From positions 1-35,848 of the forward strand of contig NW_019773897.1 of NCBI RefSeq assembly GCF_001039355.2: 35,848 nt of DNA. The letters are read 5' to 3'. The notes under the pieces were generated by a model, which worked only from the letters and a program-made list of their open reading frames with translations, did not search any database and had not been told where the DNA came from. A program made the position numbers and the translations under genes. Of the stretch, positions 1 through 10,110 are shown one piece after another. How positions within the stretch are numbered: position 1 is the first letter of the stretch; every line of letters begins with the position of its first letter. Source of the stretch: Lingula anatina (Eukaryota > Brachiopoda > Lingulata > Lingulida > Lingulidae).

Positions 1-60
1 CCACCCAGTACTTTTATTAAATTTTGAGATTTTTTCCACCCAGTACTTTTATTCCATCAG
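1..60. repeat. Short direct repeats at window start
   Basis: The words cccagtacttttatt and cagtacttttatt occur three times within 75 bases, at about 4, 39 and 57. This is simple local duplication with no gene signal. The repeat may continue to the left of the window. Confidence 0.6.
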
Positions 61-110
61 TACTTTTATTCGATACTTCAGAGTAGTCCATTGCGTTAAT
101 TACAAGCAAA

Positions 111-1075
111 CTGCTGAATTATCTAGTGGAATCATATCATCCCAACTTGCCAATTCTCAAGTTAGAGTGGTCTCATTTTATATTTGGGTGCTTATATTTT
201 CTCTATTCAGAAAATGATCTACTTTAATATTACACACTACATGTATAACCAAACTGGTGAATCTCTAGTGATATCATATCATGGCTTGCCCATTCTCAAA
301 TTAATTTGGTCTCATTTCATATTTGGGTGCTTAGACTTGCCCCTCAAGAAATCGACGGAAAATAGTTCTTTTTCAATTTTGAATGGGCACTGTAGAAAAC
401 ATATAACAGCTAAAGCTCTCAAATTAAGCACATGTGTGATATCATGTGAAGAATAAGTTCTGTAAATTTCAATCCAAGCAGTTGAGTACGTTTTGAGACA
501 GAACGCTTTAAATGTGCAGCAAACCGTAACGCTAATCCCTTCAAGATCTCGACGAAAACCGGAAGTGCATCATGACGTCACTCGCTTGTACTTGGAAAGC
601 TGCTGGGTGATTTTCCGATGAGAAATATTTCGTGGCTTATACAAATGTTCGGAAAATGACCATGCAGATAAAAGAAAATTCACTAATCAAAATTGAAACT
701 GCGTAATTACATAGAAAAACATTGTGCATTCCTGACCTCGACTTGTCAGTGTAAACAAAGTGTACTGAACGCATCGCAAGCAAGCACGTGAATGCCGCAT
801 TTGATACTTTGTATCAGACGCTTCATTTTACTTGACAACACAGTGTTTACGATGGGCATGACAGGAAAAACGGTGCAAAAAACACGCACTTCCGGTTTTC
901 GTCGATTTTTTGAAGGCGTCGATTTCTTGAAGGGCGAGTCTATACAGTATTAATTCTGTCTCCAGTCTGAAAAAAAAAACTAGTCTATATTGTGCATAAC
1001 TTGCAAACTGCACTGACTTGCCAATTTTCTCCTTTAAATTTGGTCTCATTTGTTATTTCGGTACTTAGATATACT
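111..1075. repeat. Diverged direct and inverted repeat cluster
   Basis: A block at 111-198 recurs with divergence at 250-332, an offset of about 139 bases. Its 3' part, containing tggtctcatt followed about ten bases later by a 'ggtgcttag'-type word, recurs again at about 1035-1070. Two inverted pairs overlap these. A 20-base word at 549-568 matches the reverse complement of 886-905 perfectly, and 331-354 matches the reverse complement of about 918-945 with a few mismatches. The arrangement fits a decayed mobile element or foldback structure. No transposase ORF is visible and the element's ends cannot be fixed from one copy. Confidence 0.55.
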
Positions 1076-1854
1076 TGTCTGTAAATTTTTACCTTTTCAT
1101 TTCTGCAGCAGCTACATGTACATGTACTTCTAATATAGCAATATAGCACTTGTTTCTTTTTCAATTTATAAATTTAAAAAACACATGAGGATGTTCCTTT
1201 TCTCAAATGGAAAAGGATCACTACATGTATAATTAAAAAAACTCATCTAGCCATACTAGTTTGATTATATTTGTAAAGTCAAAAGTTTATTTTTAAAGTC
1301 ATTACTAAATAAATCAGATTTAAAGATTTATAGCTTCTTCAGTTTTATTTATACCCTGAACAAGTGAATTCCGAGAGATGTGATTCAAGATACATATACA
1401 AGTTTATTCAGTTTATCTCCCATGACACAGCAATATTCAAGCATTAAGTCCTTCCAGAAACTGCACTTCTTGCTTAAAAAGACTGATGCCCTGATCATAG
1501 CCGTATGCTAGACGACCGATGTCATATGTATTTTACAAAGCCCACCAGTTTTGTTTAAAAAGCATCAGGTTATTGTTTTCTTCTTGTAAACATAGTGTGC
1601 TGTATCATCATTTTTTCCATAATTTTCTACAGGGAATAAAGTGATTGGGGTGAATGAAGAAGGCGTACCTTGGAGACTAATGCTGCGTACCTGAATGTAC
1701 AAACTACAAACTGGGAAATGTTTTTACAAATTCCCAAATTACAAAGAGACTGACAGTTCTCATGACAGTGATGAGGGTGATGTTGGTGAAGAAGATACTA
1801 CTTGCCCCAAGGACACCAAATAAATGACTAAAAGACGCTGGCTACCAGAGGAAA
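1076..1854. other. Intergenic, no gene seen
   Basis: AT-rich sequence with stops in all frames. There is no recognisable coding exon, RNA gene or inverted-repeat element. A short acatgtacatgtac run near 1115 is simple sequence. Confidence 0.5.
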
Positions 1855-2247
1855 ATGAGATCCTCTACAAAACATTATTCTTTCGATTTTGCCCAACAGG
1901 TGCATTATCCCAGCAATGCTGCACAACCAGGACCAATTTATTTTTTAACGCCAAGGAAATGTGCCACATACGTCATCTGTTGTGAGGCACTGCCTCAACA
2001 GGTAAATTATCTGATCGATGAAAGTGTCAATTGCTCTAAAGGTTCAAATGCTGTTATTGGTTTTTTGCATCACTTTTTGAGACATTTGGTCTGGGGGAGA
2101 AGGGTGCATTGTGATAATTGTTCAGGTCAAAACAACAACAGATATGTTTTATATTATTTTTGTTGGCGAGTTAAGAGTGGCATGCACACTGAGGTTACTC
2201 TTAAACAAAAACAGATATGTTTTATATTATTTTTGTTGGTGAGTTAA
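1849..2247 (+). pseudogene. DUF7869-like multicopy gene fragment
   Basis: The reading frame from about 1849 encodes a stretch beginning near HYSFDFAQQVHYP. It is followed by PGPIYFLTPRKC, a CCE word, VNYLIDE, LHHF and DNCSGQN. I recognise this order from a large multicopy family in invertebrate genomes, annotated as DUF7869 or transposon-like; the family is recalled from memory, not searched. The acidic and asparagine-rich DNCSGQN motif is probably part of a DDE-like or RNase H-like core. After this motif a 73-base segment is duplicated in tandem (2138-2210 and 2211-about 2277), which shifts the frame, and the similarity ends. There is no start context, no upstream domain and no C-terminus, so this is a broken fragment, probably a relic of a mobile element. 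Confidence 0.5.
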
Positions 2248-2277
2248 GAGGGGCATGCACACTGAGGTTACTCTTAA
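2138..2277 (+). repeat. 73-base tandem duplication
   Basis: The unit starting acagatatgttttatatta at 2138 is repeated at 2211 with only a few substitutions (ggcgag/ggtgag, gagtggc/gaggggc). The period of 73 is not a multiple of three, so the duplication disrupts the reading frame of the DUF7869-like fragment. Confidence 0.85.
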
Positions 2278-3449
2278 CTTTATGCCTCCAGTATGGCACA
2301 CCAAACCGGAAAAAAATCAAGACGGATTATTTCATGCCAAGACTTAAAAAAATTCTTTCAAGATCTCACAATATCATTCCAAGATAGAAGTTCAGAGAGC
2401 CAAGATAATTAACAGCATCCAATATTATACTTTTGTTCTCACGTGATTATTTCAAGACTCATCACAACAAAGATGTCATCACAACAAACATGGCAGCACC
2501 CATACATTGCCATACTGCATGTACTGTTTGTTTTCTGAAGACAAGACAGGCGTTTTACATTGGCTGCTATGGGCTCCAGGCCACAGAATGAGGAAATCGA
2601 TTTTCTTCTTTCAATGCTGTGGTTTGCAGCCGAGGCAGAGGGCAGGAATAACACATTCGACATCAATGTTGCTGAATATTATTCGGGGAAAATCTGACTT
2701 GTACTCAAGTATGCTGAGTGTTCTTGTTGACCACGCTGATTCAATTCAAGAACATGAAGAAGACAAGGCCCGAGTGGACGAACTAACTTTATGCATATTT
2801 TTTTCTTCAGTTAAATAGGTTGTTGTCAGATTCGACGATGGGCTCCTAAGTCATATCACTCAAAGCCGATAAAGAAGAGTGTGAAGAGGGTCATGCATCT
2901 GGTCAAGAGGGCTGTCTCTCAGCTGGAGACATTAAAAAATCATAAACTTTTACATCAAATTTAATAATAATGAGATACTGATACATGATACTTTCTTTCA
3001 TTACTTCAAGCTTAATACCAACTCTTGACCAACACCTTTATCTGATAAGTTAAAAAGCTATAATTAATATCCTTTTTTTTCACAGACAACAAAGAGGAAG
3101 TGTTAAGTGCACGTATGGAGGCAAACAAACAAACATACAAACAAAGAGGTCCAGGTATGATTCACCCTGAAGTAAACAGCTAATAATATTAGTATATCAA
3201 ACTAAGGGGCAGCTTCAACAAGCTCAATTTGCAGTCCTACTAGTACATTTATTAGGCTTGCACAAAGTGAGAAATGTTCAGGTAATTTACTGAATATCAC
3301 TCCTTTACTTCTCTCCTTTTTTCCAGAAATAAAACATCAACAAGGATGGTGATACATGTAGAATTAAAATAAAAAACCCGAAACAAAAATACAGGAAGCA
3401 AAAAGACTCACTTCGTAAAAGTGAACAGGGGCCATGGGGGAAGAAGAGA
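2278..3449. other. Repeat-like intergenic stretch, no confident gene
   Basis: An open frame on the + strand at 2507-2818 (103 codons) and a shadow on the other strand have no recognisable motif. I do not call them genes. The rest is AT-rich with short caaacaaacaaa runs near 3123. The stretch lies between two transposon-like fragments and is probably further decayed mobile DNA. Confidence 0.45.
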
Positions 3450-3761
3450 GGGTGGATGACAGCAGATAATGTTTTTGTGTTTCTGCAGCATTTTGTAAAA
3501 CATGTTAAGCCATCAAAGGATGCACCTGTTCTGCTTCTCCTTGACAATCATGACTCACATTTGTCAGTTCACGGGCTTGATTTTGCCAAAGAAAATGGCA
3601 TTATTATGCTATCATTTCCTCCTCACTGTTCTCAACAATTGCAGCCATTGGACATTTCGGTGTTTGGCCCTTTCAAACAGAGACTTTCACAGGCTCAAAG
3701 CAACTGGCAAAGAACACATCCAGGGAAACCTATTACAATATATGGCTGCTATAATCTGTGA
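3450..3761 (+). pseudogene. DDE transposase fragment (pogo/Tigger/jerky type)
   Basis: The frame from GWMT at 3450 encodes the second half of a DDE_1-type catalytic domain. LLLLDNHDSH carries the second catalytic aspartate. It is followed by GIIMLSFPPHCSQQLQPLD, with the conserved PPH and QPLD block and the third acidic position, then VFGPFK and a PGKPITIY tail. These are hallmark motifs of the pogo/Tigger/jerky superfamily of Tc1/mariner-related transposases. The N-terminal HTH/CENP-B DNA-binding domains and the first catalytic aspartate are not visible upstream, and the frame ends about 100 codons after GWMT. It is therefore a truncated, inactive remnant. No terminal inverted repeats bounding it were found. 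Confidence 0.75.
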
Positions 3762-3789
3762 ACCTTGGATGCAAACTTTTCAGGTATAG

Positions 3790-4948
3790 AAAAGTGAGTT
3801 GTTGGGAGGTCACAAGGCAGAAGCATAGTCCTAGAGCAGAATGGGACTGTTGTTGATGATGATGACGTTTTACACTCCTGCTTACCACAGATATGGAAGC
3901 ATGGCAACTGTCATCAACTGTTGTACAGTGTATCTATGAAGTCCAGAAATCTGATGTCTAATTTCATGGTTTGATCCACCTTGGGCATATTTGGCATGTA
4001 AAGCTTTATATAGATAAAAAGTTCCTGTCCTGCTTGTGTTGATGCACATTTCTACAGTTGAGTATTGTTTATGTATTGCTGTTCATATCGATTCTACCCA
4101 TTTGTTACAACACAGAAGAAGAGAAGGAAAGAAGTGGGAGAAAGAAGAAAAGAAGATGGAGAACAACAATGAAAGTGAGTCAGAAATTTTGTTTAATTTT
4201 AAGAATGTAAGTGGGAAAAGTGCGCATGCTGTAACTTCTGCAGATGATACCATGCAAGATGGAGAGAATCTTAGATTTTCTACACCCAGACCTCTCGTCC
4301 CGATTATCAACCTTCTTCACTTCTGAGACATATAATCTCCAAAAGTCACAAGGCTGCAACAGAGGACAATAAAGGTAAAGAAACCTTTAAAAAGGTGATG
4401 AACAACACTAAAAAAGCATGTGACGATGGATTGACAAAACAGTTTCGAATTTGCAAATTTTTTAGCTTCCAAAATTCTGGCTTTTAACTTATATGGGGAC
4501 TTGTGCACCCTGCAAAACATGCGTGGGCACTACACTTCGTCAGGAACTGTGTCAGAGATTGTTGCGTGCATTTCTCAAAGCATTAATGATGACGCTAGTC
4601 TTTTATTAACAGCATCCCAGATGGAGAGCGAAATTCAAAACACAAGGCAGTATAAAGGGCAAAGTGTTGGAAATAATGATCCCCAGGATAATTACCAGAA
4701 ATCAATTACGTGAGGTGCAACTGGAGCACATTATGAAAATAACAATAAATGGATCATATTTTGCCCAATTTGATTATACACAAGCCAAAGCACATTTCTG
4801 TGACAAAGACAGAGACTGGCGACAAAGACTTCAACATCTAACTTTTTGTTGCAATGATAATTTTAGGTAGAATCTTAGTCTGAGAGAAGGTAACTATAAC
4901 TTTATTTTAGATACAAACAGTGTTATATGCAATTTTGGTAAAAATAAC
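3790..4948. other. No confident gene; short open frames
   Basis: Open frames at 4036-4326, 4501-4713 and 4664-4870 (+ strand) encode low-similarity peptides. One has a Lys/Glu-rich run around 4130-4180. None shows a family motif that I recognise. They may be debris of the element that left the DDE fragment just upstream, or exons of an unrecognised gene ending at 5236. Confidence 0.4.
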
Positions 4949-5019
4949 GTGTGTCCCACATATGGTGCAATTGGCACATATGTTGTTAAAAAGGAACACA
5001 TTCTTCTAATAAATGAACT

Positions 5020-5236
5020 TTCAAGAATTGACAAAGACTCCACCTATCCGTTCACCCTCACTGGGGGGACAGCTGTGTTCTACAATCCAGACACGTGGCC
5101 AGACCCCAAAGAGATGCCCGCTCTGAAAAGAATGGGACTTGTGCTGGCTGTGGGGCTCCTCCCCAAGAAGGAAGCCAGCGAGGCGCAGTTTAAGCAACTG
5201 GAAACTCTACTTGCCTCCCGGATGTTTCCACTGTAG
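5020..5236 (+). CDS. Unrecognised C-terminal coding exon candidate
   Basis: The open frame 4949-5236 ends in a stop at 5234-5236. Its second half differs from the surroundings: from about 5040 it is GC-richer, has a coding-like codon pattern, and encodes a peptide with GGTAVFYNP, TWPDPKEMPALKRMG, LVLAVGLLP and a charged LETLLASRMFPL end. A hydrophobic segment (LVLAVGLL) sits between charged helices. A polyadenylation-type AATAAA at 5522-5527 follows 286 bases later. I read it as the last exon of a + strand gene, convergent with ZFAND1. The intron acceptor is not clear, so the start given is approximate; an AAG at about 5024 is one option. I could not assign a family, and a transposon-derived origin is possible. 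Confidence 0.4.
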
Positions 5237-5861
5237 GAGAAGTGGGGATTGATACATTATTATATTGATAACATACACATGTCCATAACTGCTTATACAA
5301 ATTGAAAAGGTCATTGCCTGGATTGAAATAGTCTGGAAGAAATTGGAATATTCTGTTGCACAATTACTATAATTTTCAAAGTTCAGGGAATACTCTGAGA
5401 GGTGGTATATATTTGACAATCATATACACTAAAAACCCAACTCAAAATGAATTTTGTGACATGAGCAAGATCCTTTACAAGCATACAAAACAGCAATCTA
5501 AACTAACATCTTGGTTGTGGAAATAAATACATTTAGTTTGATTTTGTTGACATCATCACATCTTTTTCTATACTTGGCCTTGTCTTGTCATGACCTCCAA
5601 CTAAAACAAAGGTCTTCTTGACATCATGTCTTATCATCTAATTCCTGTATTGTAATGTAAATCACAGGTACTTGACACAAGCTGGAAAGCAGATTGATGT
5701 GAGTACATGTTGTTACTCACTGACCACTAGGTAAAAACATTTTCCAACTTGTGTCTTATAATAAGGTATTATTTTCAAATACCAAGGTAACAAACATTTT
5801 CAGCTTAATCCCCCTATTGCTAGGACATCACATCTTCCAGCCTACATGCAACCACGGAACC
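5237..5861. other. Convergent intergenic spacer
   Basis: This lies between the 3' end of the unrecognised + strand exon and the ZFAND1 stop codon on the opposite strand. It holds an AATAAA at 5522-5527 (+ strand) and an imperfect hairpin at 5674-5755. No other coding signal is visible. Confidence 0.5.
5674..5755. repeat. Imperfect inverted repeat / hairpin
   Basis: GACACAAGCTGGAAA (5674-5688) is the reverse complement, with one mismatch, of 5741-5755. A second 7-base stem, GTGAGTA/TACTCAC, lies inside at 5699-5720. The 82-base span could fold as a long stem with a nested stem-loop. It may be a small foldback element or, less likely, a structured RNA. Confidence 0.45.
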
Positions 5862-6264
5862 TTACGTCATACTGTACGGTGTCACATCTTCTAACTTACT
5901 GCAATCATTGTCCACATATTCTATGATGACGCTGCTCCCACTGCACAGCTCAGGTAACCCTGGGGTCAGTTCAGGATGACCAGGAGCCATCAGTGAGTCC
6001 AGAGAAGCGTCCATGGGCAGTATGACACCTTCCTCAGCATCAAACAGTCTCAGTTTCTGTAACATAAAAATGGTTGTGCCTACTGAATCAAGTTATCAAA
6101 CTTGAATAGTCATGTTAAGAAACGTCTGCCAAGGTATATATTACAATAAGATGTCAATGTATAACATTCAAAAATGTTTAATATAAGAAACATATAGATG
6201 CACTGATAATTATTTTGCAATGCAGTAAAAAAAAAATTGAAAGACTTGTCTTTAGAGTGCAGGC

Positions 6265-6302
<38 letters not shown>

Positions 6303-9300
6303 GCAAAATTGTATTGGATCAATGTGACCAAAGAAATAATAATAATTTGCTGAAGCCACCTCTGTCCTATTCTCTGTTCACAATTGCTACCAAAATTGTT
6401 ATTTCAGTGACGTTGGTCTTTATTTACACCAACCTTTGCTACAGCTACGTTATTGTCATTTTTCAGTTTAGCGATTTCTGCAATTTTGTCTACTATTCTT
6501 CCAATTGTCCACTTCTGAAACGAAAATTCCAGTCCATAAGCTATGACAAAATCATTATCAATGCAAAAAGAAGGCACAAAACTGAGCCTGATCAAATGGT
6601 GCCCGCTTGTGAAACTGTCACAGGTGGAATCCATAAGCAAGCTCTTTCCCTCCGAAACAATTCATAAATCTGATAAAAATTTGTAAGCCCCATCATTAGT
6701 ACAATCATAAGTACACATCATTATGTAAATTTATACAGACCTGAGACCAAACAATATGCCTCACAAAATGACTACAAAAAACATGCTCTTTTCAACTATC
6801 TACAACAGTGACATATTATTTACATGTGCCATTTTATGCAGAAGATTTCTCCATTAACCACAACAACCCCCACCTTTGAAAAATACATAGGGCAGTTTTT
6901 CTCTGCATTGCCCTGTGGCAGGAGCACCTGTATATACACTTTCTCCGTCTCTGGGATGCCTTTATCCCCAACAGCTTTCATCTTCATTTTCATTAGGGCC
7001 ACTTTGGCAGCAGTCTTCCTGGACTTTGCGCCTTGTTTCTTTACAGGCTTTGATTTTTGTGACTCTTAAAATGAATAAAAGTCGATCATGATAATACTTA
7101 TAATAATAATACTAATCTCTTTTGCTTCAAGCATATCTTTCTTTGTGACAACCCCACCAGATGGTTCATAACTAATATATTGCAAATTTTGGATTGAAAT
7201 TAAAAAGAAATTCACCAACTTTTGTACAAATGCAAATGCAACTGAAAAAAAAAGATGTTGAAGGAAGAAAAGTAAGGAGATTAAATTACAAAGACTCTGT
7301 CTCCCTACCTACTATCTGTTTGACATGTTCAGCTGTCTTGGCCATCTTAGGTGATGGTGGTCTCAGCTCAGGACAGTCATGGTCCACTTGGTGTCTGTGG
7401 CTGAAATATCAACCCATGGAACAGGGTTTATCATAAGAGAAACACACTGAGACTTGGCCTTAGCTTGGACTTGTTTTAAGGGCTCATTCCCAATGAAACT
7501 ATTGTTCTAGGTGGATCGATCCAACTCCACATGGACTCTCACTAAACACAATCAGATTAACAAGCCTTCTCCTGGTGTTAAGTAGAATAAAGAAAAGCTG
7601 GTGATTATACAAGTACGTTGGAAACAAGGGCCATTAAACTGTCAATGTGATTTCATTCAGTAAGAGTTGGATTGATCTACACAGAAAGATGAACCTGAAA
7701 ATAGTGAAGTGATATGCTGTGTTGGTCAACATGCTGGGATGTGTCCTATTTCTTAAGTCCAGTGAGTTTTTATTTCTATCTTAAAGACTATGACAAAATT
7801 CTGCATGACAAGTCTCTCTTACTGTCCTTGTTCTACATATCTGCCATGGTTTCAGCAAAGTATGTATGAAATCCACGCATGCTTTCACAGACCTGTATCA
7901 CATATAGCTTGCTGACACATGGTGTATCTCGATTATGTTATAGAATATCACTACATTATCACATCTATATAATTAAATTATTATGCGACACAGCTGTTAG
8001 ATTAACTTCACTGGGATTTCAATTAGCTCAATACTTGGGAGTTCTTGACACACTATCGTGAAAACTGACTATTTGAGTCCAATATGTTACCAAACTTCTA
8101 AATCTAGTATTAATTTTGTTGGCAAACAATACTTCCTGTTTTTCATTACCAGTGACCTCTGCTTACCTGAGACAGAAGTTGAGGTGACAGTGTGGACAGA
8201 CAATTGGTGTCAGCTCCCTATTGGTACAGTCTTGGACAGTACAGTGGTGACCTCTAGGGCCAGTATACTCTGGGTGAGACACACTGACATTGCACTGGAA
8301 CAGGAGTATCATGGTGAGAGTCGCATTGTTACTCAGTGGTGAAATATATACACTGAAATTAAATTTATGCAAGGAATCAAAATGTCACATAAAACAAAGA
8401 GTTGCAATAAGCCAAATAAACCAGGCCACACTAGGCAATTCAAAAAACACTTTTCATCAACTGTCAAAGATTAGTACTGGAAAAAAGACTGACCAGAGAA
8501 AATTGCACTTATTTGTTCACCTTTTACTGAAGTAACATTAGAGAATAGACATCTTTAGATAAAAGCAAAGGTAAAGTTTCTAAACATTAATAATTGCACC
8601 ACCCTGTATGCTGTGACAATAGTATCTTGTTTTTTGTTTAAATATCTTCAAATGTCCTACTTAACAGGACCATGAAAACTTAAACTGTGGCATATAAAAG
8701 TATTATAGAATGCATATTAAGTGATTTGGAATTTAGTCACAAGTTTGTCACATTTGGTCAGGTTTATCACTGATGTTATGAAAAAGTAGACACAATGTTT
8801 TTTCTAAAAATAACCAACATTACCATTACTTTCTGAAAATTCACACCAGCAGTGGTTACAAATAAGCCACATATAATAGCCACTATGTCACTTACCTTTG
8901 TACATGAATGTGCATCTTCTGATTTATGGTTCTTACTAAAAATACAATTAAAATGGAAAATGCCACACCTTTTCTGTTACCAAAGGCAATAAATAAACAA
9001 AAAAAAATCTTCAAATACTTAATAATAACATGGAAGATCAAACCATGTTTTATTTTCTTCATGAGTAGTAAGTTCTTATATTCTACATATCCCTATAATT
9101 CTTTTTCACTGTTTCTGTCTGAGAAGATACAAATACTACTACTAATAATAAAAGATATCAAAATATGTGTTGCTACCTGGTTGTTATTTAATTGCTTACA
9201 CAATAATGATAATGTTAACTTATTCTTTACAGAATAAGTTTTAGAAAAATGTATGCATCTACATTTTTTTTATTATTGAGTCTTAAAATAACTGTGGAAA

Positions 9301-9740
9301 AACTGGCATACCAAAACTTCTTGGAACAGCTAGTGCATTCAAATGACAGGAAATCTGGAAGTGAAAGGTTATTAAATTTCGTGAGAAATGGGAGAGCAAT
9401 AAAAAATATGACTTTGTAAAATTCAACTTATTTCTCCTAATTCTGTTATGAGTCTGTAACCGCGAACAGTCGGAAGTTTTGAGTGGGATACCAACACGTG
9501 TTGTTATCGTCACGTGCTACTGCTTGTGTTGAGAACGTTGTCGTTGAACTGGGAGTTGCAGCAAAATGAAAGTAATCAAACCCTGCAGCATGAACGTTAC
9601 AACAGAAAAAGTTCAACAGGCCAACGTCCCCTCGACACGCAGCACTACAACACAAACTAACCTAATTGACCACAGGACGGGAATTCACAGTGCTCTCCAA
9701 TTAAAGGAACGTCGCCAAGATCTTCAGCGTTGTCAGCCAT
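5862..9740 (-). CDS. ZFAND1: ZFAND1, AN1-type zinc finger protein 1
   Basis: Eight exons on the - strand, 5' to 3': 9740-9662, 9354-9312, 8935-8896, 8294-8167, 7400-7309, 7064-6874, 6514-6434, 6056-5862. All borders are GT-AG, phases agree, and the total is 849 nt or 282 residues (human ZFAND1 is about 268). Two AN1 fingers fit C-x4-C-x9-C-x2-C-x4-C-x2-H-x5-H-x-C exactly: residues 18-52 (C18, C23, C33, C36, C41, H44, H50, C52) and 72-106 (C72, C77, C87, C90, C95, H98, H104, C106). The C-terminal half carries AAKVALMKMKMKAVGDKG, VYIQVLLPQG, WTIGR and LKNDNN, matching the ubiquitin-like C-terminal region of ZFAND1 rather than ZFAND2. ZFAND1 is known to recruit p97/VCP and the 26S proteasome to arsenite-induced stress granules. 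The start has a short leader (MADNAEDLGD) before the first finger. The gene is head-to-head with EIF2S2. The tiny exons 2 (43 nt) and 3 (40 nt) are easily missed by gene finders. Confidence 0.93.
6265..6301. repeat. (ATA)n microsatellite in ZFAND1 intron 7
   Basis: About twelve ATA/TAA units lie in the intron between ZFAND1 exons 7 and 8. Open frames read across it (poly-Leu on the - strand) are artefacts of the repeat. Confidence 0.95.
7480..7696. mobile_element. MITE, GGGYTCAYTCCCAAT family, decayed copy
   Basis: The left end is TAA (7477-7479) followed by GGGCTCATTCCCAATGAAAC, nearly identical to the left end of the intact copy at 18412-18626. The interior shares GGATCGATCCAACTCCA and CAATCAGATTAACA-like words. 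The right end (GTTGGATTGATCTACACAGAAAG then ATGAACC) lacks about ten bases relative to the intact copy. It lies in ZFAND1 intron 4 (between exons 4 and 5). The TIR starting GGG and the TAA flank suggest a PIF/Harbinger-type non-autonomous element. Confidence 0.65.
9495..9516. promoter_or_regulatory. Two CACGTG E-boxes, 16 bp apart
   Basis: Canonical palindromic E-boxes lie at 9495-9500 (inside the 10-base palindrome AACACGTGTT) and at 9511-9516 (TCACGTGC). They are in ZFAND1 intron 1, about 225-245 bases from the ZFAND1 start codon and about 600 bases upstream of the EIF2S2 start codon. CACGTG is bound by bHLH-ZIP factors such as USF, MYC/MAX and MITF/TFE. Function here is inferred only from motif and position. 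Confidence 0.45.
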
Positions 9741-10110
9741 TTTAAAGTTCCCAGAAATTACAATCAAGACAAGCCCAAGTCATGTAACTGTATATATTTT
9801 ATTTTTACATAAATTGTGCATCCAAAACAAAGAAACAAACCATAATTATAGTATAATTAATACTATTAACAAACAAACATTTACATATTTACTAAGTCAA
9901 GTAATCTCCATTGCATCATTTTTGTGCAATCCAAGCTACTAACTCATTTGCTCCGTAGCATCTAGTCGCTTTCCATGTGAGGAGTCTGATGCAAGAAATG
10001 GTCATGAATTAGCAGTAAATTGGCGATTAGTAGTACGTATTCCCTGTAAACGAGAGTAGGAAACGAAGAAGTGTCCGTTCTGGTGTGTTCTGACGCAATT
10101 TTAGCCCAAA
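9741..10110. promoter_or_regulatory. Shared ZFAND1/EIF2S2 bidirectional promoter region
   Basis: Only 370 bases separate the ZFAND1 ATG (9740, - strand) from the EIF2S2 ATG (10111, + strand). The interval must hold both 5' UTRs and both transcription starts. It is AT-rich on the ZFAND1 side (9780-9900) and less so next to EIF2S2 (9950-10110). No convincing TATA box at a useful distance from either start was seen, consistent with a TATA-less housekeeping promoter. Confidence 0.7.

Noticed and set aside
828-1049. 73-codon - strand frame in the left repeat cluster
   Set aside because: No motif, overlaps inverted repeats, no codon bias. Chance frame.
2507-2818. 103-codon + strand frame
   Set aside because: No recognisable domain, low coding-like composition, located between transposon fragments, no splice or promoter support.
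8926-9237. 103-codon + strand frame inside ZFAND1 intron sequence
   Set aside because: Composition is AT-rich (Ile/Lys/Phe/Asn), no motif, and it overlaps the acceptor of ZFAND1 exon 3.
9446-9655. 69-codon - strand frame with several cysteines near the ZFAND1 start
   Set aside because: It lies in ZFAND1 intron 1. The real first exon (9740-9662) and second exon (9354-9312) give perfect zinc-ligand spacing without it.
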